NCBI GenBank assembly: GCA_938029995.1
Contig: CALHGI010000591.1
Location: 1 to 6,036, forward strand
DNA length: 6,036 nucleotides
Reading direction: 5' to 3'
DNA from: an uncultured cyanobacterium
Lineage (GTDB): Bacteria; Cyanobacteriota; Cyanobacteriia; Phormidesmidales; Phormidesmidaceae
The notes under the pieces were generated by a model. It saw nothing but the letters and a program-made list of their open reading frames with translations. It ran no database searches and was not told the origin of the DNA. Shown one piece after another: positions 1 to 6,036 of the stretch (position 1 is the stretch's first letter; each line of letters starts with the position of its first letter). The position numbers and the translations under genes are program-made.

Positions 1-306
1 GTGGGTGTAGGAAAAAGCTTCCCCCAGAATATTCACCATCGGGGTGCATCTGGCACCACTGACATTGCTGCGTTAGCACCCAACGAACATGTTTTATATG
101 GGGCTCTAGTGGGCGGACCTCGACTTCCCCATGATTTTTCCTATGTGGATGAGCGGAGTGATTTCGTCGGGAATGAGGTGGCATTAGACTATAACGCCGG
201 TTTCACCGGTGCTGTGGCTAGATTGTATGGCCAAGATGAGGGGGCCTTACTCAGTGATGATGCTTTAATAGCCCTCTCTGAAACGGGATTGTCTGAAGTA
301 GCCTAG
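1..306 (+). CDS. Glycoside hydrolase family 9 (endoglucanase-type), C-terminal part, 5' end outside window
   Basis: This is the last 101 codons of a family 9 glycoside hydrolase, the (alpha/alpha)6-barrel cellulases that cut beta-1,4-glucans with inversion. The reading frame is open at base 1, so the GTG there is probably an internal valine and not a start. Residues 12-14 (HHR) follow the GxGKSxPQN stretch and match the substrate-binding His/Arg site, although the usual N/K/R of that signature is Ser here. Residues 34-40 (GALVGGP) are the typical family loop. Residues 48-66 (YVDERSDFVGNEVALDYNA) match GH9 signature 2 exactly, with Asp50 and the expected catalytic acid Glu59. The tail after about residue 80 is acidic and has no carbohydrate-binding module. 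The aspartates acting as catalytic base lie before the window, so activity cannot be judged. Substrate (cellulose, own polysaccharide, mixed-linkage glucan) is unknown. It may share a transcript with the gene 46 bp downstream. Confidence 0.92.
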   Translation: MGVGKSFPQNIHHRGASGTTDIAALAPNEHVLYGALVGGPRLPHDFSYVDERSDFVGNEVALDYNAGFTGAVARLYGQDEGALLSDDALIALSETGLSEVA

Positions 307-352
307 GGCTATTTCCGCTGTTCCTCTATATTTTGAAGATCATCGCTTTACA

Positions 353-829
353 ATGACTCATGTATCCCTTGATAAGTGGGCCATGGAAGCGATGATCTTT
401 GAGTATATTTTCAACTTTGGAAATCTGTTTGTGTTGCCATTTTGGGCGTTAATGGTGCTGTTGCCCAACTGGGATGTGACCCGTAAAATCATGGCGTCCT
501 ATATTCCCTTTGTGGTATTAGCTGGGCTCTATATTTATTGTTTTGTGGCTAGTCTAGATCCTGATAAATTAGAAGACTTTGCTAATCCAACCCTGGCTAT
601 TTTGGCCGATCTCTTTTCTGATGAAAAGGTGATGACCACTGGCTGGGTTCATTTTTTGGTGATGGATCTTTTTGTGGGGCGCTGGATTTATTTAAATGGC
701 CAGGAGCAACAACTTTTTACCCGCCATTCTCTTGCGTTGTGTTTATTTGCGGGTCCCATGGGGTTGCTATCCCACGTGGTTACGGTGTGGGTGACGCCCC
801 TATTTAAAAAATCAGCTGAAGCCGTTTAA
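353..829 (+). CDS. ABA4-like (DUF4281) integral membrane protein
   Basis: A 158-residue membrane protein of the ABA4-like family. Plant ABA4 is needed for neoxanthin formation; the bacterial members have no agreed reaction, so a role in carotenoid metabolism is only an inference. Hydrophobic segments lie at about residues 18-38, 50-68, 97-114 and 126-149, giving four membrane spans. Family-like stretches are NLFVLPFWALMVLLPNW (24-40) and WVHFLVMDLFVGRWIYLNG (98-116), where the conserved H, D and R lie in the third span. A short polar tail (KKSAEAV) ends the protein. The start is uncertain: homologues tend to begin just before the first helix, so Met11 (383) or Met14 (392) are alternatives to the ATG at 353, and no clear ribosome binding site decides it. 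It follows the GH9 gene by 46 bp on the same strand, with no terminator seen between. Confidence 0.88.
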   Translation: MTHVSLDKWAMEAMIFEYIFNFGNLFVLPFWALMVLLPNWDVTRKIMASYIPFVVLAGLYIYCFVASLDPDKLEDFANPTLAILADLFSDEKVMTTGWVHFLVMDLFVGRWIYLNGQEQQLFTRHSLALCLFAGPMGLLSHVVTVWVTPLFKKSAEAV

Positions 830-886
830 TGGCTAGTCGAAGATCAGATTTTCTGGGTCTGTTAATGGGCGATTCTAGTTTTGGCA

Positions 887-906
887 CCACGGGCTCTGGC
901 CCATGG
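887..906. terminator. Weak hairpin between convergent genes
   Basis: CCA-c-GGGC at 887-894 pairs with GCCC-a-TGG at 899-906 around a TCTG loop: seven base pairs with one mismatch. It lies in the 93 bp between the ABA4-like gene and the convergent gene ending at 923, where a two-way terminator would be expected. There is no T tract on either side, so it is a weak candidate for intrinsic termination. The rest of 830-922 shows nothing else. Confidence 0.25.
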
Positions 907-922
907 GACTGCAATGGTGAGC

Positions 923-1504
923 TCAGCAGAGGGTTCGATAAGGTTGGTGGTGGTAATACTTGGGATGGTCATCTAGCCGCACATGGAGCCATGCTACACC
1001 GCCTCCGGCGGTACTGAGCCATACAGGCTGCTGACCGATCCGTTGGGCCATGGTGTGACCGACTGCTTTCCATAGGGCATGTTGCTGTGATGCGGGAGCC
1101 TGCTGGGTAAAGGCTCCCAAGTGACTGTAGTCATCCGATGGACTTAAGGGGCAAGGAACCACCAGAAGAGCATCGTGGCCGAGATTATAAAACTTGACGA
1201 TGGATTCTTGTGTTTGAAAGTGATGGCTAAAGGTTTGCCGGTCGGGTGATCGGGCCAGACTGGGACTATTGATGAGGATGAACTCGAAGGGGCGATGGAT
1301 GGTGGCGACTGTTACCGGTGGTGTTTCCCAACGGAAGGCCCCAAAGGGGGATGTTGTGAGGAGCTGTATAAAGAATGTGCGAAAGTTGTCGTCTTCTTGC
1401 CAGCCATGGATAACATCGGCGTAGGATATGGGGTTTTCGTCTTGATGGATTGATATGCGAAGGCGATGACCGCCATCAAGCGTTTCATTGTGTGCGTGCC
1501 ACAT
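923..1504 (-). CDS. Conserved protein of unknown function, probably DUF6940 family
   Basis: A 193-residue soluble protein with no signal peptide or membrane segment. I recognise it as a conserved bacterial protein of unknown function and believe it belongs to DUF6940, but the family name is from memory. Conserved-looking blocks in order are FGAFRWETPP (54-63), FEFILINSPSLARS (73-86), VKFYNLGHDALLVVPCP (103-119), DYSHLGAF (125-132) and WLSTAGGGVAWLHVRLD (162-178), followed by PKYY (181-184). The last block, rich in Gly and with a His and an Arg, looks like a functional site, but no catalytic role is known to me. The ATG at 1504 is the first start after an in-frame stop at 1519-1517 on this strand, so the N-terminus is fairly secure. 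No good ribosome binding site is seen. It stands alone, divergent from the small gene at 1743 and convergent with the ABA4-like gene. Confidence 0.82.
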   Translation of the reverse strand: MWHAHNETLDGGHRLRISIHQDENPISYADVIHGWQEDDNFRTFFIQLLTTSPFGAFRWETPPVTVATIHRPFEFILINSPSLARSPDRQTFSHHFQTQESIVKFYNLGHDALLVVPCPLSPSDDYSHLGAFTQQAPASQQHALWKAVGHTMAQRIGQQPVWLSTAGGGVAWLHVRLDDHPKYYHHQPYRTLC

Positions 1505-1742
1505 GCCGTCAATCGTTCATCCGACTAATGTCTAATGTGTAGGGATCTGTCCTGGAATGTTGGGAGGGTCCTGGAAGGATCAGTGTTCCTAGTGTGAGTG
1601 ATCATACGCCGCTTATTCACCAATATTTCACGTTTTCAGTGAGTGATTTGCGCGAATTTGCCCGCCTCATATGATAGCGTGCTAGGCATGATAGTAGTAC
1701 AGACACATTATTACCTATACAGTTAAACGCGAGAGTCGTTCC
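1505..1742. repeat. Divergent intergenic region with four pairs of short direct repeats
   Basis: These 238 bases contain no supported gene. They hold four pairs of perfect short direct repeats: CTAATGT at 1525-1531 and 1532-1538 (adjacent), GTCCTGGAA at 1549-1557 and 1568-1576 (19 bp apart, near two helical turns), GTGAGTGAT at 1594-1602 and 1639-1647, and ATGATAG at 1671-1677 and 1688-1694 (17 bp apart). Such repeats can be binding sites for regulators of the two divergent genes, but some short repeats are expected by chance in this length. Confidence 0.4.
1648..1675 (+). promoter_or_regulatory. Candidate sigma-70-type promoter of the small gene
   Basis: TTGCGC (1648-1653) and TATGAT (1670-1675) are separated by 16 bp. 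The -10 box matches consensus at five of six bases and the -35 box only in its TTG. This would give a leader of about 60 bases before the ATG at 1743. A second -10-like CATGAT lies at 1687-1692 and belongs to the ATGATAG repeat pair, so the start point could be the downstream copy. Confidence 0.35.
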
Positions 1743-1946
1743 ATGATCGTTCTTAAAAAGTCAGAAAGATCCCCAGAAGTTATTTTGAAACAGGTTTGGG
1801 ACACCCATAAGCTGACCCGTAAAGATCATGTTCGACTATCGTCGTTTTTACTATCGATTGTAGAGTTGACCCCTAAGCAACGGGAACAGGTTCATCACAT
1901 TTTTGATGAGTTGAGTATGGGTAAGATTCAACTGGTGGATCGGTAG
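1743..1946 (+). CDS. Small protein of unknown function (67 aa)
   Basis: A 67-residue, basic, apparently soluble protein that I associate with a conserved cyanobacterial small-protein family, though I cannot give it a name or role. It reads as two similar helical halves: LTRKDHVRLSSFLLS (24-38) and LTPKQREQVHHIFDELSMG (42-60), each beginning with Leu-Thr and a charged turn, then a short KIQLVDR tail that could be a beta strand. No Cys pair, DNA-binding signature or membrane segment is visible. GAGAG at 1731-1735, seven bases before the ATG, is a weak ribosome binding site. It has its own upstream region with a plausible promoter and converges on mutS. Amino-acid composition and the upstream signals support a real gene more than chance. 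Confidence 0.7.
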   Translation: MIVLKKSERSPEVILKQVWDTHKLTRKDHVRLSSFLLSIVELTPKQREQVHHIFDELSMGKIQLVDR

Positions 1947-1952
1947 AGTGTG

Positions 1953-1973
1953 GCGGGTGACGGCTGCCCCCGC
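1953..1973. terminator. Possible hairpin between convergent small gene and mutS
   Basis: GCGGG (1953-1957) can pair with CCCGC (1969-1973) across an 11-base loop, in the 43 bp between the two convergent stop codons. The position suits a shared terminator, but the stem is short and no T tract follows on either strand. Confidence 0.25.
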
Positions 1974-1989
1974 TTCATGGCAGTGGTCG

Positions 1990-4707
1990 CTATCCAAAGA
2001 TATTGAGTTGTGAATTTGGGTCGGTTTCCTGGGCTATGGACTTTTTGGAGGACTGATTAGGGCCTCCTTTGCGTAGGCCGACGGCAATTTTGCTATGTTT
2101 TTCAATTTGGCCCATGACTTGTTGGGCCCGCTTGATCACGCTGGGGGGAAGACCCGCTAGGCGGCCTGCTTCGATACCGTAGGACCGGTCTGCCCCTCCC
2201 GGTTGTACCTGGTGCAGGAAGATAATTTGGTCCGGCATTTCTTTGACGGTGACCTGGAAGTTGGCCACATTTTTGAGTAACGATGCTAGCTCATTGAGTT
2301 CGTGGTAGTGGGTGGCAAATATGGTGCGGGCGCGGATATCGCTGGCTAGGTGTTCGGCGACGGCCCAGGCGATGGAGAGTCCGTCAAAGGTGGCGGTGCC
2401 GCGACCGATTTCGTCGAGCAGGACCAGGGATTGGGGGGTGGCATGGTTCAGGATATTGGCGGTCTCGTTCATTTCCACCATGAACGTGGATTGGCCGGTG
2501 GCTAGGTCGTCCACAGCGCCAACGCGGGTGAAGATGCGATCGCATACCCCCAATACGGCACTCCTGGCCGGGACAAAGCTGCCCACCTGGGCCATCAGTT
2601 GGATCAGGCCCACTTGGCGTAGGTAGCAACTTTTGCCGCTGGCATTCGGTCCCGTTAAAATAATCAGGTCTGGTGTTGCTGCCTTCGCCTTTTTACCCAC
2701 TGGCTTGGCTATGGATGGTTCACCGAACCCTAGCCCCGTTGAGTTGGGCACAAAAAAGCCTGCTGGTAATGACTGCTCCACCACGGGATGACGACCCGCT
2801 TCAATGGCTAGGGTGCGTCCCGTGGTGACCATCTCTGGCCGGCAGTAACCTTGGTAGATGGCCACCTCCGCCAAACCACAGAGAACATCTGCGGCGGCCA
2901 CATTGACCGCAACTTTACGAATCAGTTCCGCATAATTACCCACCTCTTCCCGTAGACCCAGAAAAATTTCGTACTCGATTTGGTTGATCTCATCTTTGGC
3001 ATTGAGAATCCGGGCTTCCCGTTCTTTTAGCTCAGGGGTGATATAGCGTTCTTCGTTGGTTAGGGTTTGTTTGCGGATGTAGTCGTCGGGGGCTTGGCTG
3101 CTCTTTGCCCGCGAAATACTGATGTAGTATCCAAAGGCTTTATTGAAACCCACCTTTAGGCTAGAGACGCCGGTGCGTTCACGCTCACTCACTTCCAGGC
3201 TGGCAATCCAGCGTTGGTCGCTGCTCACCTGGTCCCGTAGGCCATCCAGGTGGGCGTTGACCCCTTCGCGGATGAGGCCGCCATCGGTGAGATATAGGGG
3301 GGGACTCTCCACCAGGTGGGCCCTCAGTTTGCGTCCCATTTGCTCTAATTCAGGGGGCACCGCTTGGAGCTTAATTAAATAGGGTGACTGGGCATGGGCC
3401 ATGAGGGCCGCTAGGTCCGGTAGCTTTTCAAAGGACTCGGCCATGGCCACCAGGTCACGACCGTTGGCGGTGCCTGATCCTGCCCGCCCTGCTAGGCGCT
3501 CCAGATCATAAATTTGTTTGAGGATTAGCTGGAGTTGCTGGCGTAGGGTGCCGTTGTCTACCAGTTCACTGATGGTTTCCTGGCGTTGCTGAATTTTATT
3601 GACGCTGAGTAGGGGTTGGAGTAGCCAGCGCCTCAAGGCTCGGCTGCCCATGGCGGTGGTGGTTTTGTCGAGGGACCAGAGGAGCGATCCGTGGAAAATG
3701 CCATCCCGAACGGTCTGGGTGATTTCTAGATTGCGCCGGGTCTGGTTGTCTATGACGAGAAATTCTGTGGTGGCATAGGTGGATAGGGGCTGGAGCGGTG
3801 CAAGACTCTCTTTTTGGGTGTCTTCCAGGTAGTTCAGCAGTCCCCCTGCGGCCCTGACTGCTAAGGGTAAATGTTCGCAGCCAAATCCTTCTAAAGAGCG
3901 GATGCGATAGCTTTGTAGTAAGCGTTGTTTGGCTTCGGCATGGGTAAAAGGAGTCTGGGAGCGAAAGGTATAGCAAAACTGGGTGGGCAGGCCTTTAGGC
4001 AAGTTGTCAGAGGTTTCTCCTGGCCGCAGCAGGGCCCCCAGATCTGGGGCATTACTGGGGACGAGTACTTCGGCCGGCTGTAGACGCATGAGTTCCTGAA
4101 CGAGCTGGTCCAGGGCGCTGCCTTGGGTGGTGAAAAATTCGCCGGTGGATACGTCTGCATGGGCTAGACCCCAGTGTTTGTCTGCAATCACCAGGGCGGC
4201 TAAAAAGTTGTTGCGCTTAGCCGTGAGCATGCCTTCTTCGAGAATAGTGCCGGGGGTAATGACGCGGGTGACTTCTCGTTTCACTAAGCCCTGGGCCTGG
4301 GCTGGATCTTCTACCTGATCGCAAATGGCGATGGCAAATCCTTTTTCCACCAGCAAGGCGCAGTAGCGATCGAGGGCATGGTGGGGAATGCCTGCTAAGG
4401 GGACCTTGCCGATGGCCTTGCCGGAATCTTTGCTGGTGAGGACGAGTTCTAGTTCGCGGGCAATTGCGATCGCATCTTGAAAAAACGTCTCAAAAAAGTC
4501 CCCCACCCGGTACATCACCAGGGCATAGGGATAGGCATCCTTCACGTCCGCGTAGTGACGCATCATGGGGGTGAGGTCTTCCCGCTTCACCTCGCGATAG
4601 TCGGTGTACCGCACCGCATGCTTAAGCAATCGTTCTGGAATACCGATATCCTTGGCCGGTGTTTCAGAACGTTCTGTGTCAGGGGCTGTGGCTTTAGATG
4701 CAGTCAT
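1990..4707 (-). CDS. mutS: DNA mismatch repair protein MutS
   Basis: A complete 905-residue MutS, which binds mispaired or looped DNA and uses ATP to recruit MutL. The mismatch-recognition motif is F71-F72-E73 in GDFFETFF, equivalent to the E. coli Phe36-x-Glu38 site, so the protein has about 35 extra N-terminal residues. Domain order: mismatch binding about 44-160, connector about 165-300, core, lever and clamp about 310-620, ATPase about 630-870. In the ATPase, Walker A is GPNASGKS (686-693), then STFMVEM (740-746), Walker B LVLLDE (761-766) and ATHYHEL (798-804). A Lys/Pro/Ala-rich linker (about 664-679) precedes the ATPase strand. The C-terminus ends QLNIFG (900-905), which fits a beta-clamp-binding peptide; I see no obvious E. 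coli-type tetramerisation domain. The ATG is the only in-frame start after a stop 15 bases upstream; it has no near ribosome binding site. It is transcribed alone, divergent from the EF-hand gene; no mutL is in view. Confidence 0.98.
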   Translation of the reverse strand: MTASKATAPDTERSETPAKDIGIPERLLKHAVRYTDYREVKREDLTPMMRHYADVKDAYPYALVMYRVGDFFETFFQDAIAIARELELVLTSKDSGKAIGKVPLAGIPHHALDRYCALLVEKGFAIAICDQVEDPAQAQGLVKREVTRVITPGTILEEGMLTAKRNNFLAALVIADKHWGLAHADVSTGEFFTTQGSALDQLVQELMRLQPAEVLVPSNAPDLGALLRPGETSDNLPKGLPTQFCYTFRSQTPFTHAEAKQRLLQSYRIRSLEGFGCEHLPLAVRAAGGLLNYLEDTQKESLAPLQPLSTYATTEFLVIDNQTRRNLEITQTVRDGIFHGSLLWSLDKTTTAMGSRALRRWLLQPLLSVNKIQQRQETISELVDNGTLRQQLQLILKQIYDLERLAGRAGSGTANGRDLVAMAESFEKLPDLAALMAHAQSPYLIKLQAVPPELEQMGRKLRAHLVESPPLYLTDGGLIREGVNAHLDGLRDQVSSDQRWIASLEVSERERTGVSSLKVGFNKAFGYYISISRAKSSQAPDDYIRKQTLTNEERYITPELKEREARILNAKDEINQIEYEIFLGLREEVGNYAELIRKVAVNVAAADVLCGLAEVAIYQGYCRPEMVTTGRTLAIEAGRHPVVEQSLPAGFFVPNSTGLGFGEPSIAKPVGKKAKAATPDLIILTGPNASGKSCYLRQVGLIQLMAQVGSFVPARSAVLGVCDRIFTRVGAVDDLATGQSTFMVEMNETANILNHATPQSLVLLDEIGRGTATFDGLSIAWAVAEHLASDIRARTIFATHYHELNELASLLKNVANFQVTVKEMPDQIIFLHQVQPGGADRSYGIEAGRLAGLPPSVIKRAQQVMGQIEKHSKIAVGLRKGGPNQSSKKSIAQETDPNSQLNIFG
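2536..2543. repeat. HIP1 octamer GCGATCGC
   Basis: A perfect copy of the palindrome GCGATCGC, which is highly over-represented in many cyanobacterial genomes. It lies inside mutS. It helps to assign the window but has no known local function. Confidence 0.8.
4466..4473. repeat. HIP1 octamer GCGATCGC
   Basis: The second perfect GCGATCGC in the window, in the 5' part of mutS. A one-base variant, GCGATCGA, lies about 100 bases away, near 4364. Confidence 0.8.
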
Positions 4708-4788
4708 AGGGTACTTGAACCGTTAGGACGCTAAGTTAATTTTATGCGCCTCCTTTAGGTGCAATCGCTAAGATATCCAGGAAAATCT

Positions 4789-4818
4789 ACGGTGTAGCCA
4801 CAAAAAGGGTTTCACCGT
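4789..4818. promoter_or_regulatory. Imperfect inverted repeat in the mutS / EF-hand divergent region
   Basis: ACGGTG-t-AGCC (4789-4799) pairs with GGTT-t-CACCGT (4808-4818): ten pairs including one G-U, one T-T mismatch, and an eight-base A-rich loop (4800-4807). It ends just before the TAGAAT at 4820-4825, so it would cover the -35 and spacer of that promoter. It could be an operator for a dimeric regulator acting on the EF-hand gene, mutS or both, or an RNA hairpin if transcription starts further upstream. No known regulator site is recognised. Confidence 0.4.
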
Positions 4819-4825
4819 TTAGAAT
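4797..4825 (+). promoter_or_regulatory. Candidate promoter of the EF-hand gene
   Basis: TAGAAT (4820-4825) matches the -10 consensus at five of six bases. GCCACA (4797-4802), 17 bp upstream, matches the -35 box only in its ACA half. Transcription would start about 15-20 bases before the ATG at 4850, giving a very short leader. The inverted repeat at 4789-4818 overlaps it. Confidence 0.35.
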
Positions 4826-4849
4826 CGTCTGACCTATGGTTGCCTGCCG

Positions 4850-5395
4850 ATGCTGACGGATATTCAAACGCGGAAATTAACCAAGCTCTTTCGGCTCTAC
4901 GATGCGAATGGTGACGGTGTCTTGGTGCAGCAGGATTTTATGACCCTGGCGACTCGTTTAGCGGATCTCAGGCAAGGATTGCACGCCTCTCCCCATTACG
5001 ACCAAATTTTGGCTCATCTTCAAGGGGATTGGGTCTGTCTGTGTCAGGCGGCGGATCAAAACCATGATGCTCGCATCACCTTAGATGAATGGCTCCGGTA
5101 TTATGACCAGATCCTGAATGATATTAAGCAATATGTTGCTCGGGTGATTACGTTGGTAACGCTGCTATTTGACGCTTTTGATCAAGATGATGACGGCTAT
5201 ATTAGCGAGCAGGAATGGATGAGTCTGTTGGCCATTTTTAATGTGCTGCCGATCTATGCATCGTCTATTTTTCTGAATTTAGATCTGAATCAAGATGGTT
5301 TTTTGAATCAAGATGAGGTGCTTACCCTGATTCATGATTTTTTCTATATTAATGAGCCTTCGGCTCCCGCTAACTTTATGTTTGGGCCCTATTGA
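4850..5395 (+). CDS. Calerythrin-like EF-hand calcium-binding protein
   Basis: A 181-residue soluble protein with four EF-hand loops of 12 residues, arranged as in calerythrin and sarcoplasmic calcium-binding proteins. Loop 1 is residues 18-29 (DANGDGVLVQQD), loop 2 is 69-80 (DQNHDARITLDE), loop 3 is 111-122 (DQDDDGYISEQE) and loop 4 is 145-156 (DLNQDGFLNQDE). All four keep acidic or Asn ligands at positions 1, 3, 5 and an acidic residue at 12; loop 1 has Asp instead of Glu at 12 and loop 2 has Ala instead of Gly at 6. The end (APANFMFGPY) resembles the Gly/Phe-rich tail of bacterial calerythrins. There is no signal peptide, so it is probably a cytosolic calcium buffer or sensor; no effector domain or partner is visible. 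The ATG at 4850 has no clear ribosome binding site, and the ATG at 4836 is out of frame. The RMD1-like gene follows after 62 bp. Confidence 0.93.
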   Translation: MLTDIQTRKLTKLFRLYDANGDGVLVQQDFMTLATRLADLRQGLHASPHYDQILAHLQGDWVCLCQAADQNHDARITLDEWLRYYDQILNDIKQYVARVITLVTLLFDAFDQDDDGYISEQEWMSLLAIFNVLPIYASSIFLNLDLNQDGFLNQDEVLTLIHDFFYINEPSAPANFMFGPY

Positions 5396-5401
5396 GTCGG
5401 G

Positions 5402-5421
5402 ATTCATGATTAGTTATGAAT
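5402..5421. repeat. AT-rich inverted repeat after the EF-hand gene
   Basis: ATTCATGA (5402-5409) pairs with TTATGAAT (5414-5421) around a four-base TTAG loop, with one G-U pair, six bases after the EF-hand stop codon. It is AT-rich and is not followed by a T tract, so it is a poor terminator. It could be a weak operator or an RNA-stability hairpin if the EF-hand and downstream genes share a transcript. The -10-like TATTAT at 5421-5426 overlaps its edge but has no matching -35. Confidence 0.3.
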
Positions 5422-5457
5422 ATTATGGGTGTGTATCTCTAATGGTTTGGCTTTTGT

Positions 5458-5985
5458 ATGGCTTCTCCGACGACGTCCGCTACTGATTTAAAGCGATTCC
5501 CGACGGATATCCCCCAACTCTCCCCTGTGCCTTTGGGTTGGTCCATCGAAGATCGAATTGTGGCTCGGGCGCATTTGGTGGGTGAACGGTTGATTCTAAA
5601 AACCTTAGAAACCACGGATGCATTATCGACTAATCCCTTAATTGTGCGGGCTGGACAAGCGGGTTGTGCCGTTCTTCTCCGGTATGGGGTCGTGGTTGTT
5701 TTCAATCTAGATGCTACAGAAGAAGCCAGCTATCTGGCTTCGCTTAGGCCTTGGATTAAGGAACCCTCTACCGAGACCGTGGGGGAGGAATTGCGGCTGG
5801 CATTTCACCCCACGGCGAAGGAACGCCTTGAAAAATCTATCCTGTGGTTGAAGGACTGCAGTGCTGAGCGTTTGCAGATTGTGGCAGAAGCGTTAGCGAA
5901 AAGTGTGGTGCTGGATTATTACGAGCAGGAAGTGTTAGGGCTGTTTGGGCTTTGGTGCATGAATGAGGTAGCTGCGGAGCCATAG
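5458..5985 (+). CDS. DUF155/RMD1-family protein, apparently cut short at its C-terminus
   Basis: The 175 residues resemble the DUF155 (RMD1/RMND1) family, whose yeast and human members are linked to sporulation and mitochondrial translation; the bacterial role is unknown. Family-like stretches are RYGVVVVFNLDATEEASYLA (75-94) and a helix with ERLQIVAEALAKSVVLDYYE (137-156). Members usually run to about 260 residues or more, with a long helical region and a C-terminal membrane segment; here the frame stops only about 19 residues after the second stretch. The -1 frame is open from 5967 to the window end and reads AIEAGKVQLPHKHGTDETH from 5979, so a frameshift near 5967-5985, real or from sequencing, could explain the short form. 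Alternatively it is a genuine short variant. The ATG at 5458 is the only start: the in-frame GTG at 5431 is followed by a stop. No ribosome binding site is clear. It is 62 bp from the EF-hand gene and may be co-transcribed. Confidence 0.72.
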   Translation: MASPTTSATDLKRFPTDIPQLSPVPLGWSIEDRIVARAHLVGERLILKTLETTDALSTNPLIVRAGQAGCAVLLRYGVVVVFNLDATEEASYLASLRPWIKEPSTETVGEELRLAFHPTAKERLEKSILWLKDCSAERLQIVAEALAKSVVLDYYEQEVLGLFGLWCMNEVAAEP

Positions 5986-6036
5986 AAGCCGGTAAAGTGC
6001 AGTTACCACACAAACACGGTACCGATGAAACGCACC

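Noticed and set aside
829..1017. A 62-codon plus-strand reading frame whose ATG overlaps the stop of the ABA4-like gene
   Set aside because: Its second half lies antisense over the C-terminal coding part of the gene at 923-1504, and its Gly-rich sequence has no family resemblance. The overlapping start is suggestive of coupling but is not enough.
3596..3976. A long minus-strand frame inside mutS (126 codons)
   Set aside because: It is out of frame within a strongly conserved gene, has biased composition typical of shadow frames and resembles nothing I know.
4749..4754. A perfect AGGAGG on the minus strand in the mutS leader
   Set aside because: It is 41 bases from the mutS ATG, too far to act as its ribosome binding site, and no start codon lies just downstream of it.
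4739..4764. TTGCAC (4764-4759) and TAAAAT (4744-4739) on the minus strand as a mutS promoter
   Set aside because: The spacer is only 14 bp, well short of the usual 16-18, so the pair is not convincing.
6025..6036. ATG at 6025 (MKRT) as the start of another gene
   Set aside because: Only four codons are visible and there is no ribosome binding site; the same bases are also open in the -1 frame continuing the RMD1-like gene.
1..6036. CRISPR arrays, tRNAs, rRNAs, insertion sequences, phage or defence genes
   Set aside because: No spaced repeat array, cloverleaf, transposase or terminal inverted repeats were seen, and the genes are ordinary chromosomal ones.

Overview
The window most likely comes from a cyanobacterium. 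The large MutS has the cyanobacterial form of the Walker A motif (GPNASGKS). Next to it are an ABA4-like (DUF4281) membrane protein, small or uncharacterised proteins of a type I associate with cyanobacteria, and two perfect HIP1 octamers (GCGATCGC at 2536-2543 and 4466-4473, both inside mutS). Base composition looks close to 50% GC. I cannot name the genus with confidence.

Layout, left to right. (1) 1-306, plus strand: the C-terminal end of a family 9 glycoside hydrolase (endoglucanase type) whose N-terminus lies before the window. (2) 353-829, plus: a four-helix ABA4-like membrane protein 46 bp downstream of it. (3) 923-1504, minus: a conserved protein of unknown function (probably DUF6940), convergent with (2). 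(4) 1505-1742: a divergent, repeat-rich intergenic region with a plausible promoter. (5) 1743-1946, plus: a 67-residue protein of unknown function. (6) 1990-4707, minus: complete mutS, convergent with (5). (7) 4708-4849: a divergent intergenic region with a good hairpin overlapping a possible promoter. (8) 4850-5395, plus: a calerythrin-like protein with four EF-hand loops. (9) 5458-5985, plus: a DUF155/RMD1-type protein that stops early, possibly because of a frameshift. The window ends 51 bases later.

The genes do not form one pathway. They are mostly single-gene units in alternating directions (cell-wall or polysaccharide hydrolysis, carotenoid-associated membrane protein, mismatch repair, calcium binding, unknowns), which is normal for a cyanobacterial chromosome. 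I see no CRISPR array, insertion sequence, prophage, toxin-antitoxin pair, tRNA or rRNA. The points most worth checking are the early stop in the RMD1-like gene, the hairpin in front of the EF-hand gene, the four intact calcium loops of the EF-hand protein, and the clustered short repeats at 1505-1742. I found no convincing new biological system.
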